A stretch of DNA of 64,000 nucleotides from Natrialbaceae archaeon Tc-Br11_E2g14 (GCA_001564275.1 LKND01000002.1:23456-87455); one strand, 5' to 3'; counted from the stretch's first letter, positions 38,473 to 47,908 are shown. A program made the numbers and translations. The notes: generated by a model not told the origin, from the sequence alone.

Positions 38473-38488
38473 AACTCGTAATTGAGTA
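38473..38488. promoter_or_regulatory. TrmB-like motif upstream of the type II GAPDH gene
   Basis: AACT-cgtaatt-GAGTA, one mismatch to the TACT-N7/8-GAGTA consensus; palindromic ACTC/GAGT. Confidence 0.5.
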
Positions 38489-38558
38489 GTGTAGAGAAAA
38501 AACGCAGTACGTGATCTTGATTAACTAGTCCTTTTTACCAGATACTGAATGTTCGGTC

Positions 38559-38581
38559 GATGGTATGTGTGTCATACCATC
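38559..38581. promoter_or_regulatory. 9-bp perfect inverted repeat in the GAPDH intergenic region
   Basis: GATGGTATG-tgtgt-CATACCATC. Confidence 0.6.
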
Positions 38582-38687
38582 TCGTGGCTCGTGTTCTCAC
38601 TCGAACTTCGTGGATCGGGTGCTACAGCCGACGCTGGCCTCGCCACGTTTGCACAGGTGGTAACTACTTTAACCGTGGATGGCGTAC

Positions 38688-38703
38688 TACTCACATATGA
38701 GTG
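38688..38703. promoter_or_regulatory. TrmB-like motif over the start codon of the type I GAPDH gene
   Basis: TACT-cacatat-GAGTG, one mismatch to TACT-N7/8-GAGTA; TATA-like ctttaa about 30 bp upstream. Confidence 0.5.
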
Positions 38704-39749
38704 AACATTCGTACACGGAAGACGGTTCAGTGCGGGTCGGTCTCAACGGGTTCGGGCGCATTGGCCGCAACGTCTTGCGGGCCTCCCTCGAGGACGACAA
38801 CGTCGAAATCGTCGCGATCAACGACGTCATGGACAACGACGACATGGCGTACCTGCTCCAGTACGACTCCGTCCACGGACGCCTCGATGACGTCTCCCTG
38901 GACGGTGACACCCTCGTCGTCGAGGGCCAGGAGATCCAGTTGCTCTCCGAACGCGACCCGTCTCAACTGCCGTGGGACGACCACGACGTCGACGTTGCCT
39001 TCGAGGCCACGGGACTGTTCCGGAGCTACGACGACGCCGCTCAGCACCTCGAGGCCGGTGCCGAGAAGGTCATCATCTCCGCCCCAGCGAAAGGGGAGAA
39101 GCCGGTTCAGACGATCGTCTACGGCGTCAACGAGGACGATTACGACGGCGAGGACGTCATCTCGAACGCCTCCTGTACCACCAACAGCGTCGCACCCGTC
39201 GTCAAGGTGCTCGACGAGGAGTTCGGTATCGAGTCCGGTCTGTTGACGACGGTCCACGCCTACACTGGTACGCAGGCGCTCATCGACGGCCCCCAGGCCA
39301 AGCGCCGCCGCGGACGTGCCGCCGCCGAGAACATCATCCCGACCACGACCGGCGCGGCGATCGCCACCACCGAAGTGCTCCCCCAGCTCGAGGGGAAACT
39401 CGACGGGATGGCGATGCGTGTTCCGGTCCCGAACGGCTCTGTCACCGACCTGACCGTCGACCTCGAGGCCGACGTCACGAAGGCGGATCTCGAGGCGGCG
39501 ATCCGCGAGGCCGCAGACGGCGAGCTCGCTGGCGTGCTCGGGTACACCGACGACGAGATCGTCTCCCGGGACATCGTCGGCCTGCCGTTCTCCTCGTACG
39601 TCGACCTCGAGTCCGCGATGGTCCTCGAAGGCGGCCTCGTGAAGGTGCTGACCTGGTACGACAACGAGTACGGGTTCTCGACTCGGATGCTCGATCTGGC
39701 GACGTACGTCATGGCCGAGGCCCACACTGAGACCGAAGCGACCGCGTGA
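38697..39749 (+). CDS. Type I (bacterial-type) glyceraldehyde-3-phosphate dehydrogenase
   Basis: VRVGLNGFGRIGRNVLRA; SNASCTTNSVAPVVKVL; WYDNEYGFSTRM; start M at 38697. Confidence 0.96.
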   Translation: MSEHSYTEDGSVRVGLNGFGRIGRNVLRASLEDDNVEIVAINDVMDNDDMAYLLQYDSVHGRLDDVSLDGDTLVVEGQEIQLLSERDPSQLPWDDHDVDVAFEATGLFRSYDDAAQHLEAGAEKVIISAPAKGEKPVQTIVYGVNEDDYDGEDVISNASCTTNSVAPVVKVLDEEFGIESGLLTTVHAYTGTQALIDGPQAKRRRGRAAAENIIPTTTGAAIATTEVLPQLEGKLDGMAMRVPVPNGSVTDLTVDLEADVTKADLEAAIREAADGELAGVLGYTDDEIVSRDIVGLPFSSYVDLESAMVLEGGLVKVLTWYDNEYGFSTRMLDLATYVMAEAHTETEATA

Positions 39750-39994
39750 GGAGACTCGGCCCCTTCCCGACCGTGGACGACCGAGTGGCGGGTGGCGGTT
39801 GCCGAACCGCGACGACACCCCATCCGACGAATTGACGAGGTGCTACTGATCGTCGGTGTCTCCCCACGACGCCGTGACCAGGACCTGTCTCTCGCCGTGA
39901 AGTCGTGTCGATCCATTCTTGCGGTTTGGCGTGCCGGTTTCGTGGCGATCGCGAGCCGGTAAGAGACGACGGGAAAACCCGCTTGTCCTGGCCG

Positions 39995-40135
39995 TCACCC
40001 TCCGTGGTGCAGCGTCAACTCGCTGGCCTCGTAGATGTTCATGAGCTCGGTGATCAGTTCGTCGTACGATTCGTCCTCGATTTTGAGCGCGTCGAGGCGC
40101 TCGATCGTCTCTTCGTCGAGTTCTACTCGTGGCAT
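39995..40135 (-). CDS. 46-aa small protein (DUF7557/antitoxin-like)
   Basis: MPRVELDEETIERLDALKIEDESYDELITELMNIYEASELTLHHGG; below the track cutoff. Confidence 0.75.
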   Translation of the reverse strand: MPRVELDEETIERLDALKIEDESYDELITELMNIYEASELTLHHGG

Positions 40136-40433
40136 GCGCTACTGTTCTACGCCAGGCAAGTTATAGTAGCCACCGGGGGCGTAAGAGTCGTTGGCAATAT
40201 GACCGAGGTTTATACTCAAATCCGCACCAATTGTGCCCGGAACGCCAATGTACGCGTTCCGACTCCAGTAAAGAAAATCGAATTGCCAACAACTGGTAAC
40301 ACCCTTACGCGACACCTCGGCCCAGAACCGGACACACCGGTCTGTACCGTCACACTTGAGAACGCTGTGTTGGGGGTGCCCGTCGTCGCCCCCAGCCGCA
40401 ATGGCACGTCTCGGCCTGTCGACGGCGCATCGG

Positions 40434-42050
40434 TCACGTGACGTCGGCCGTCTCGAGCCGGTAGCGGGCGTATCGATACCCTCGCCGGCCGAGAACGCCG
40501 GCAATGGCCACCGTGGCCAGGGCGGTGGTGATCGCGCCGGCGGGCGACGCGACGGCGCCGGTGGCAAAGCCTACGATCAGGGGCGCGGTTGGTAGCGATA
40601 ACGCCAGCAAAAACCCGAACATGCCGTACAGTTCCGGAGGGGATAGGGAAGCGTCTGTCGGCCCCTCGAGGTTCGGCAGGTAGGCTCCGACGGCGAGCGA
40701 GAGGCCACAGCCACCCGCCGTAATGGCGAGTGCCGACACCACGAACGCCACCGCGACCGGTGGCGGCATGCCGGCGACGAGTGCCAGGAACAGGGCGATC
40801 CCCCCGGCGATCGGCAGTCCCGGGACGAGGGCAGCGAGCAGGTGCCCTCGCAGCGCGGTATCGACGCCACCAGGGGTCGTGCGAATCAACGCGAGCGCGA
40901 CCCGCTCGTTACCCAGGGGATTCAGTGTGGTCCCGAGACCGACGGCCCCGGCAACGTAGAGGACGAGCAGCGGCGGGACGATGGTCGGGCTGGTGCTCGC
41001 GACCTCAAGCGTGACGGGGCCCACGAAGGCCAGCGGGAGCACGACGTACACCATCGCTCGGGGTGAGCGTCGCATGCGTCGCCAGACCGTCCGGGTGGCG
41101 TGACTCGACGGTCGGCCCGCGACTCGCACGAGGACGGCTCCGAGGATCCGTCCGAGGGACCCAGGTTCGTCGTCGACCGTCCCGTCGTCGAGGACCGTTT
41201 CGGCGAACCAGAGCGATCGTCCGCCGACGATCACCGTCCAGATGGCGAGGGGAATGGCCATCGCGGTGAGGAGGAGGGCGAATCCGGCGCTGGTTCGGTT
41301 GGCCTCGATGCCGGGCGTACTCCAGAGCAGGAGATCGCCGTACCAGCCAAGCGGGGTGGCCGCGAGCGCGGTGCCGGCGGTTCGACTCACGGCGAGGCCC
41401 ATGAACACCACGAATATGAGCGTGACGCTCAGGGCGTATCGCGCGGCGTACAACCGTGGCGAACGTCGGATCGCGGCCCGAAACGCGACCCCTGTGGCGG
41501 TGCCCGACAACAATCCGGTCAGCAGTACGGCGACACCACCGACGGCGGCTCCCATGGCCGTCCGTGGGTCGCCTGTGCCGACCGTGAAGGCGAGTGCGCC
41601 ACCGGCGACGACGGGACCGACGAACCAGCCACTCTCGAGGAGTTCGTCGCCGAGGATGCCGACGATGGCGGCGGGAAGTGGGATCGCGGTGACGACTTCG
41701 ACGGGCGGTTGCTCCCAATCGTCGCTGGTCGTCGCCCCCAGCGCACCGAGGGCCGCCGTGGCGACGAGGACGATGGCGGCGAGTTCGCGGGTGCGTGCCA
41801 GGACGGCCGCCCCATCGCTGTCGACGACGGTTCCGTAGTGATACGCCCCAGGCTCCGGCCAGATCGCCTCCAGTCCCCGGAGTGGTACCGTCCCGACGAT
41901 GAGAACTGTGCCGAACGCCGCCCCGAGGACGACCGCTGCCAGCAACTGTGGATGTCGCCGACGGCGGCGCAGTTCGACGCGGTGACGGACGGCCGCGATC
42001 AACCGAACCCACTCGAGGGCTCTCGCGAGGCGGCCACGGCGCATCGTCAT
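40434..42050 (-). CDS. Polytopic membrane protein (ABC-type export permease-like)
   Basis: About 12 hydrophobic segments; start/stop well placed. Confidence 0.7.
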   Translation of the reverse strand: MTMRRGRLARALEWVRLIAAVRHRVELRRRRRHPQLLAAVVLGAAFGTVLIVGTVPLRGLEAIWPEPGAYHYGTVVDSDGAAVLARTRELAAIVLVATAALGALGATTSDDWEQPPVEVVTAIPLPAAIVGILGDELLESGWFVGPVVAGGALAFTVGTGDPRTAMGAAVGGVAVLLTGLLSGTATGVAFRAAIRRSPRLYAARYALSVTLIFVVFMGLAVSRTAGTALAATPLGWYGDLLLWSTPGIEANRTSAGFALLLTAMAIPLAIWTVIVGGRSLWFAETVLDDGTVDDEPGSLGRILGAVLVRVAGRPSSHATRTVWRRMRRSPRAMVYVVLPLAFVGPVTLEVASTSPTIVPPLLVLYVAGAVGLGTTLNPLGNERVALALIRTTPGGVDTALRGHLLAALVPGLPIAGGIALFLALVAGMPPPVAVAFVVSALAITAGGCGLSLAVGAYLPNLEGPTDASLSPPELYGMFGFLLALSLPTAPLIVGFATGAVASPAGAITTALATVAIAGVLGRRGYRYARYRLETADVT

Positions 42051-42278
42051 CGGTGTCCACTCCGTGGTCGGGCCTCATAGAGGGATTGATCGACTCGAGT
42101 CACAGGTCCACTCCAGGTGAGTGGATCGCTGTCCTCGCCGCCAAGGGCCGACACCGTGGCGGGGGCGCTGGTGGAATCGCCCCGACGCACCGATGAACGG
42201 ACTGGTCGCCGTTGGTTGGACGAGGTGGTGTGTGCTGACCTTCGGCCGTCCTCGCTCGACATCCGTCACCCGCCACGG

Positions 42279-42944
42279 TCACTCACCACGAGCCAGCCGG
42301 GTCCCGATGCGTTCGGGCAAGCCTGCCGTCCGAACTGCCTCCTGGACGCGCTCGATATCGTAGGCAACACGGTGGGGCTCGACGGTGAGTTGATCCAGAT
42401 CGAGGACGGCGAAGGCCGCCTCGGGGTCGCCGTCCCGGGGCTGGCCAACGCTCCCGGGATTGACGACGACGCCCTCGGCGTAGCGCTCGATGTGCTGGAC
42501 GTGGGTGTGTCCCAACACGAGCACGTCCTCGTCCCCCAGAAGTCGTGGCGAGAAGTCCTCGGGGTAAGTGTACCGGTCCGGGTCCTCGGGGTGGCCGTGA
42601 ACCAGCTTCACGCGCCCCCCGAAGACCGTGCGTTCCTCAGGCAGTGGGGCCAACCACTCGCGTTGTTCGTCGGCGAGATGCTCGAGGGCGTACTCCACCC
42701 CGGCAGCCGCCATGCGGTTGAATCGGAACGCCGTCTCGCTGACGACCGCCCTGTCGTGATTGCCCATGACCGTCGGCACGGCACGCTCGCGGAGCCGATC
42801 CACGCACGCCCCGGGCCAGGGATTGTACCCAACGACGTCCCCGGCACAGACGATCGCGTCGATATCTTCGGCCGCGAGTGCTTCGAGGACGGCCTCGAGG
42901 GCCGGCTCGTTTCCGTGGACGTCCGAGATGAGTCCGACTCGCAT
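42279..42944 (-). CDS. Metallophosphoesterase (YfcE/MJ0936-like)
   Basis: MRVGLISDVHGNEPALEAVL; VCAGDVVGYNPWPGACVD; MGNHDRAV; LVHGHP; LGHTHVQ; start reassigned to 42944. Confidence 0.92.
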   Translation of the reverse strand: MRVGLISDVHGNEPALEAVLEALAAEDIDAIVCAGDVVGYNPWPGACVDRLRERAVPTVMGNHDRAVVSETAFRFNRMAAAGVEYALEHLADEQREWLAPLPEERTVFGGRVKLVHGHPEDPDRYTYPEDFSPRLLGDEDVLVLGHTHVQHIERYAEGVVVNPGSVGQPRDGDPEAAFAVLDLDQLTVEPHRVAYDIERVQEAVRTAGLPERIGTRLARGE

Positions 42945-42956
42945 ATCGGTGGGCAG

Positions 42957-43039
42957 TACGGGCTGCTGTCCCTTTTTAGCGGTGGTTGCCGACCCGGATC
43001 TGCGCAATCACCGTGCAGAGACGACAGCAGGCCGTCCGA
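42957..43039 (+). repeat. F2 hairpin repeat, copy 4 (diverged)
   Basis: tacgggctgctgtccctttttagcGGTGgTTGCcgacccggatctGCGcAATCACCgtgcagagacgacagcaggccgtccga. Confidence 0.7.
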
Positions 43040-43161
43040 GGGTGTCGGATCCGTGTCGGTGTGGCCGACTGACCGCCAGCGGCGATTTGCACCAGATGCG
43101 ACTGGCCACAACCCTGAAGCCGAAAGCGCGTGATACGCAGCCAACAGTTCGCCCGAGGATC

Positions 43162-43872
43162 ATGAACGTGGACAATCCAGGCGCCGTGACGGCCCCTGCA
43201 AACGTGTTGTTCGTCCACCGGGGCCGCGGGACGCTACCGGGATGTGACGAACGGTGGCACGGAACACGGCCCATTGCCGAAATCAGAGTGTCCTACGCGG
43301 GAAGCGCGGCCCACTTCCAGCCTCGAGCGCGTTCGAATGGTGGCCCGGACAAGGTGGGCATCATCTCCGTTGGCGACGTCCTTCGGGGTGCGGACGTCGA
43401 CACCGCCCCGGACGACGACGCGTCCGTCGCCGTCGAAGCGGTCAACGATCCAACGAACCTCTCGACACTGGGCGTGCACATTAGCGAGTTCTGTGAACGG
43501 TGGGGTGACGACCACCACCTTCGGTGTCGTTTCGAGTCCCTTGATGTACTCCTTCGATACGCTGCACCGGAGACGGTCTTTCAGTTCTGTTATGTCCTCA
43601 CGAAACGGTTCACCGACGTCGGTGCCATCGCACACTTTCACTTCGATCCCGACGGTCACGAGGACCGTGTGACCGCGACGTTCGGCGCCATCTTCGACGA
43701 GGTGATCGTCACCGAGGCGATCAACGCCGACCGCGAGGAGGCGACCGACGACGACGTGGCGGCGGTTCTCTGCGAGTTCGATGGTGGTGGCCCCCACGAG
43801 TGGGCGAACGAGTTGCCGACGGTGTCTCAGGAGGCTACTGACGACGACCTCGCCCGATTGTTCGGCGAGTGA
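43162..43872 (+). CDS. Haloarchaeal RecA/RAD55-like degenerate protein (DUF7504-like)
   Basis: ANVLFVHRGRG...VGIISVGDVLRGA...NLSTLGVHISEFCERW...CRFESLDVLLRYAAPETVFQFCYVLTKRFTDVGAIAHFHFDPDGHED. Confidence 0.7.
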   Translation: MNVDNPGAVTAPANVLFVHRGRGTLPGCDERWHGTRPIAEIRVSYAGSAAHFQPRARSNGGPDKVGIISVGDVLRGADVDTAPDDDASVAVEAVNDPTNLSTLGVHISEFCERWGDDHHLRCRFESLDVLLRYAAPETVFQFCYVLTKRFTDVGAIAHFHFDPDGHEDRVTATFGAIFDEVIVTEAINADREEATDDDVAAVLCEFDGGGPHEWANELPTVSQEATDDDLARLFGE

Positions 43873-44270
43873 TTTCGGGAACTTCCCTTTAAGTGGTTCT
43901 CGTCACAAGACGAAGATACGAGGCGCTTTTTCCGTGCGGTGGTGGGCAGACGACTACTGCTCGGTCGGCAGTATCCGAGTCGATACACGGCAACCATCCG
44001 CGTACTGGGACCCACCCTTGCCGGCTCACTCGAGTCGTTAGCCCGCGGTATCCTGACGTGTCCGCTCTCGTGGGTACCAGCCGCGCAGACGGTCTGCGGT
44101 GGCGTATTCCCGGTGATTGGCGACTCGGGACGGGAAATCATCGGTGAAAGATGGAAGGAAAGCGTACCGCTGGTGAATGTGTACCGACCCGGTCCCAACA
44201 GGAACCAATCGCCACCGACAGCACACCGATGACGACGAGACTAAGGGCGTGTGGTGTCTACGTTCGGCGA

Positions 44271-45761
44271 ATGAGTACGCCGGCGCTCGAGATCGTAGAG
44301 TTTCTGCTGACGACTCGCGTGTATTCAAACGACCGGTCGCTCGACGAGAACGACCTCCCGCCGGCGATCCGCCGGGTGTACTGGACCGGTGGTGGCGGGG
44401 ATGGAACGGGCGACGAGGGTGGGGATAGTGACGACGGCGGATCGCAGGACCATGGCCACGGCCAGCCGAGCCAGAGTCAGGACCCCCCCGGTCGCCACCA
44501 CCGTGGCATCTCGCGTCCACTCACCGCAACGAACACCACCGCCAGGGACGCGACGAACGTCGATCGCCCGTGGAACGCCGTCAGCGACCTCATGTTCACC
44601 GAGCGTGATGACTTTACCGGCGCGATGTCGATCACCGACCCCGAACTCGCCGAACGGTGGTACCTCGAGCGCACCGACGAGGAGCGCCTCCACGAGAATC
44701 CGGCCCTCGCAAAATACGTCGCGACACGACAGGAGGCGGGGGATCTTCCCGTCGACCTCGACTTCGTGGTCGACTACGAGGCGGCACGCGAGCGGAACCG
44801 ACCGATCCAGGCCGACCGCGTCTGGATCGACGGGCTACTTGAGGAGTACTTCGCCGACGAGGACGAAGAGGAAATGTTGGACCTCGTCGAGGTCCGCTCA
44901 CCCGAAGAGATCGAACTTACGCTCGACGACCTGGTGTTGACCGCGGATCAGGAGGCCGAGATCGAAAAGATCGCGAAGGCGATCGAACACCGGGATTACC
45001 TGGCTCAGATCGGGCTCCGTGAGATCGGCAAACTCCTCTTCGTGGGACCACCGGGAACGGGGAAGACCTCCACGGCGAGAGCGCTGGCTCGCGACATGGA
45101 CCTCCCGTTCGTCGAGGTCAAACTCTCGATGATTACCAGCCAGTACCTCGGGGAAACGGCGAAAAACGTCGATAAGACCTTCGAGGTTGCCAAACGCCTC
45201 TCGCCCTGTATCCTGTTCATCGACGAGTTCGACTTCGTCGCCAAGACCCGCCGCAGCGACGAACACGCCGCGCTCAAGCGGGCGGTCAACACCCTGCTCA
45301 AGAGCATCGACAACGTCTCGCTGATTCAGGACGACGTGCTGTTGATCGGCGCGACGAACCACCCCGACCAGCTCGATGCCGCCGCCTGGCGACGGTTCGA
45401 CGAGATCGTCAACTTCCCCAAACCCGACACCGGAATGCGCGCGGACATCCTGCGGGTCATCACCCGTGCGATGGACATCGACGAGTTCGACCCCGCGGCC
45501 GTCGCCACCGCCACCGAGGGCATGACGGGGTCGGACCTCCGGATGGTCCTCCGGGAGGCTGTCCTCGAGGCCCTGACCGAAAATCGGACGGCACTCACCC
45601 AGGACGACCTCCTCGAGGCCGTGGCGGGCTTCGAGGAGCGGGACAACTTGAAGAACATGGACATGATCGACGGCGACCACGAGGCCCTCGTGGCCGGTGG
45701 CGATATTGGGGCGGCAAGCGATGGTGGGCACGGCCACGATCACGGCCACGAGCACGACTAG
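44271..45761 (+). CDS. AAA-family ATPase
   Basis: VGPPGTGKTSTARALARDMDLPFVEVKLSMITSQYLGET; CILFIDEFDFVAK; GATNHPDQLDAAAWRRFD; His-rich C-terminus GGHGHDHGHEHD. Confidence 0.93.
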   Translation: MSTPALEIVEFLLTTRVYSNDRSLDENDLPPAIRRVYWTGGGGDGTGDEGGDSDDGGSQDHGHGQPSQSQDPPGRHHRGISRPLTATNTTARDATNVDRPWNAVSDLMFTERDDFTGAMSITDPELAERWYLERTDEERLHENPALAKYVATRQEAGDLPVDLDFVVDYEAARERNRPIQADRVWIDGLLEEYFADEDEEEMLDLVEVRSPEEIELTLDDLVLTADQEAEIEKIAKAIEHRDYLAQIGLREIGKLLFVGPPGTGKTSTARALARDMDLPFVEVKLSMITSQYLGETAKNVDKTFEVAKRLSPCILFIDEFDFVAKTRRSDEHAALKRAVNTLLKSIDNVSLIQDDVLLIGATNHPDQLDAAAWRRFDEIVNFPKPDTGMRADILRVITRAMDIDEFDPAAVATATEGMTGSDLRMVLREAVLEALTENRTALTQDDLLEAVAGFEERDNLKNMDMIDGDHEALVAGGDIGAASDGGHGHDHGHEHD

Positions 45762-45823
45762 TCGCCTCCAGCACCCACCCGCTCAACGGACCACTTTTTA
45801 CTCGTCCCACCCACCTCCAGGGT

Positions 45824-46240
45824 ATGCCATCCGACCGGAACGTCTTCGGCGAGGACCTCGAGCCGTGTTCGCGGGATCCGATGACTGGCTACGTGCGCGA
45901 CGGTTGCTGTCGGCGCATCGAGGGCGACCGCGGCCGTCACGAGCTCTGCGCTGTGATGACCGAGGACTTTCTCAGCTTCTCGCGCGCACAGGGAAACGAC
46001 CTCGTGACGCCCCAGCCGGCCTTCGAGTTTCCCGGCCTCGAACCAGGCGACCGCTGGTGTCTCTGTCTCGGCCGGTGGATCGAAGCCCTCGAGGCTGACG
46101 TCGCGCCACCGGTGATCCTCGAGGCCACCCACGAGGCCGTCTTACGCGACGTCGACCCCGACGTCTTGCGCGAGCACGAGTACGACGGGGAACGCGAGAC
46201 GGCGGCGGATGACCCGGACGACGGAGGACCGAAGCCGTGA
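45824..46240 (+). CDS. DUF2237 family protein
   Basis: NVFGEDLEPCSRDPMTGYVRDGCC...GNDLVTPQPAFEFPGLEPGDRWCLCLGRWIEA. Confidence 0.92.
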   Translation: MPSDRNVFGEDLEPCSRDPMTGYVRDGCCRRIEGDRGRHELCAVMTEDFLSFSRAQGNDLVTPQPAFEFPGLEPGDRWCLCLGRWIEALEADVAPPVILEATHEAVLRDVDPDVLREHEYDGERETAADDPDDGGPKP

Positions 46241-46283
46241 GGGCCCGCGTCGATTGTCCCGCACGACCTGAGGTGAGGCCCGG

Positions 46284-47108
46284 ATGCACGTGACCCTGCT
46301 CGGAACCGGCGATACGACCGGGACGCCGACTGTCGGGTGTGACTGTGGTACCTGTGAGACCGCCCGTGAGCGCGGCATCGAGCGAACTCGGTTTTCCGTT
46401 CACGTCGAAAACGAACGCACGGGGGAATCGCTGTTGATCGACGCCAGTCCAGACTTTCGTTATCAGTTTCTCCGCGACGGGGTGGCGCTCCCTGACGCGG
46501 CGATCATCACCCACATCCACTTCGACCACCTCGACGGCCTGGGGAACGTTTTTCGACTCCTCGGTGACCTCGACGTCTACGCCGCCGACGAGACCGACCC
46601 CGAGACTGGCGAAAGCGTCGCCGAGACGGTCGCAAACGATTACGACTATCTTTCGGCGGTTACCGTCCGTCCACAGACGCCACTCGAGTCCTTCGAAGCC
46701 TGTGGGCTCGAGATCACGCTCGTCCCGGTGGTGCATCCGCCGCTGGTCTGTTACGGGCTCGCCATCGAGGACTCCGAAACGGGTGCGAAGCTCTCGATCA
46801 CTGGCGACACCTCCTATGACATTCCCCGTGACTCACGGGCGGTGCTGGCGAACCCGGATCTCCTGCTCGCCGAGGCCATCGTCCCCGCCCATCTCGCCGA
46901 CAGGCACCCGATCGGTGGCCGTCACCACGGCCCGGACGGCGTGGCCAGGACCTTCGGCACGAAACACATGACTCGCGAGGGGGCACTCGCCCTCGCCGGG
47001 GAACTCGAGGCCGAGCGGACCCGGCTGGTACACGTCGCCCACTTTTATCCCCCGGGGGAAGCGTTCGCGGAGCCGTTGGCTGTCGACGGTGAGCAGTACA
47101 CGTTGTGA
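46284..47108 (+). CDS. MBL-fold metallohydrolase (PhnP-like)
   Basis: LLGTGDTTGTPTVGCDCGTC; ITHIHFDHLDGLGN. Confidence 0.9.
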   Translation: MHVTLLGTGDTTGTPTVGCDCGTCETARERGIERTRFSVHVENERTGESLLIDASPDFRYQFLRDGVALPDAAIITHIHFDHLDGLGNVFRLLGDLDVYAADETDPETGESVAETVANDYDYLSAVTVRPQTPLESFEACGLEITLVPVVHPPLVCYGLAIEDSETGAKLSITGDTSYDIPRDSRAVLANPDLLLAEAIVPAHLADRHPIGGRHHGPDGVARTFGTKHMTREGALALAGELEAERTRLVHVAHFYPPGEAFAEPLAVDGEQYTL

Positions 47109-47305
47109 CCCACGTCGACCAGGACCCCCAGCGACCACAGTCGAGGGAGACGTTCCTCGGCCGACTGGGTGTCGACCCGCAGTTTCGGGAGCCATGACGT
47201 TCCGGTTCGAAAACAGCGCTCCCGTGAGTCACATATACCGATCTGCTAGCCCCGGCTCTCGATGGCGCGAACCGTTCGAACCCACCCGTCCTGATGGTGC
47301 CTTAC

Positions 47306-47908
47306 TCACAGCTGTTCAATGCTGCCGTCGCTCGAGCGCTCGCGGAACACCTGTCCCTCGAACAGCGTGACGACGACGTCGTCGTCCTGCCAGGCGTTCG
47401 GTGGGAGCCCCGCCTTGCGACAGGTTCGGTCGAGATACTCACGCTCGCTCCAGTCGTTTTCGATGGGAATCGTCGGATAGAGCCAGCCTGAGTTCCCGCC
47501 GCCGTCGACGGCGACGCCGTGGGTGCCGAGTTCGAGGTCGGCGAGTGGATCGTCTGTCAAGAGCACGTTTCTGACGGTACAGACCGAGACGGTGAGGTTC
47601 GACAGTTCCGAGGGGGTGACCTCCGAGCCACACGAGTCCTCACTTGCAGCCTCGATGGCGGCGTCGACGATGACGTGACCGAGCTGTTCGCCCGAACGGT
47701 AGCCACCGGCACAACCCCGGAGGCTGCCTCGCCCGCGTGTCGACTCGAGGCGGACGAAGGCACCGGTGCGCTCGTAGAACGTTTCGCGCATGCTGCCTGG
47801 GTGTTCTCGTTGGCCATGCCGGACGAAAGATTCGACGGATTCACGCGCGAGTTCGACTGCCCGCGCCCCGTCTTCGTAAGAGAGGTCTGCGCCCTGTCGC
47901 TGGGACAT
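47306..47908 (-). CDS. AMMECR1/TIGR00296 family protein
   Basis: GAFVRLESTRGRGSLRGCAGGY...LGTHGVAVDGGGNSGWLYP...YLDRTCRKAGLPPNAW. Confidence 0.92.
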   Translation of the reverse strand: MSQRQGADLSYEDGARAVELARESVESFVRHGQREHPGSMRETFYERTGAFVRLESTRGRGSLRGCAGGYRSGEQLGHVIVDAAIEAASEDSCGSEVTPSELSNLTVSVCTVRNVLLTDDPLADLELGTHGVAVDGGGNSGWLYPTIPIENDWSEREYLDRTCRKAGLPPNAWQDDDVVVTLFEGQVFRERSSDGSIEQL

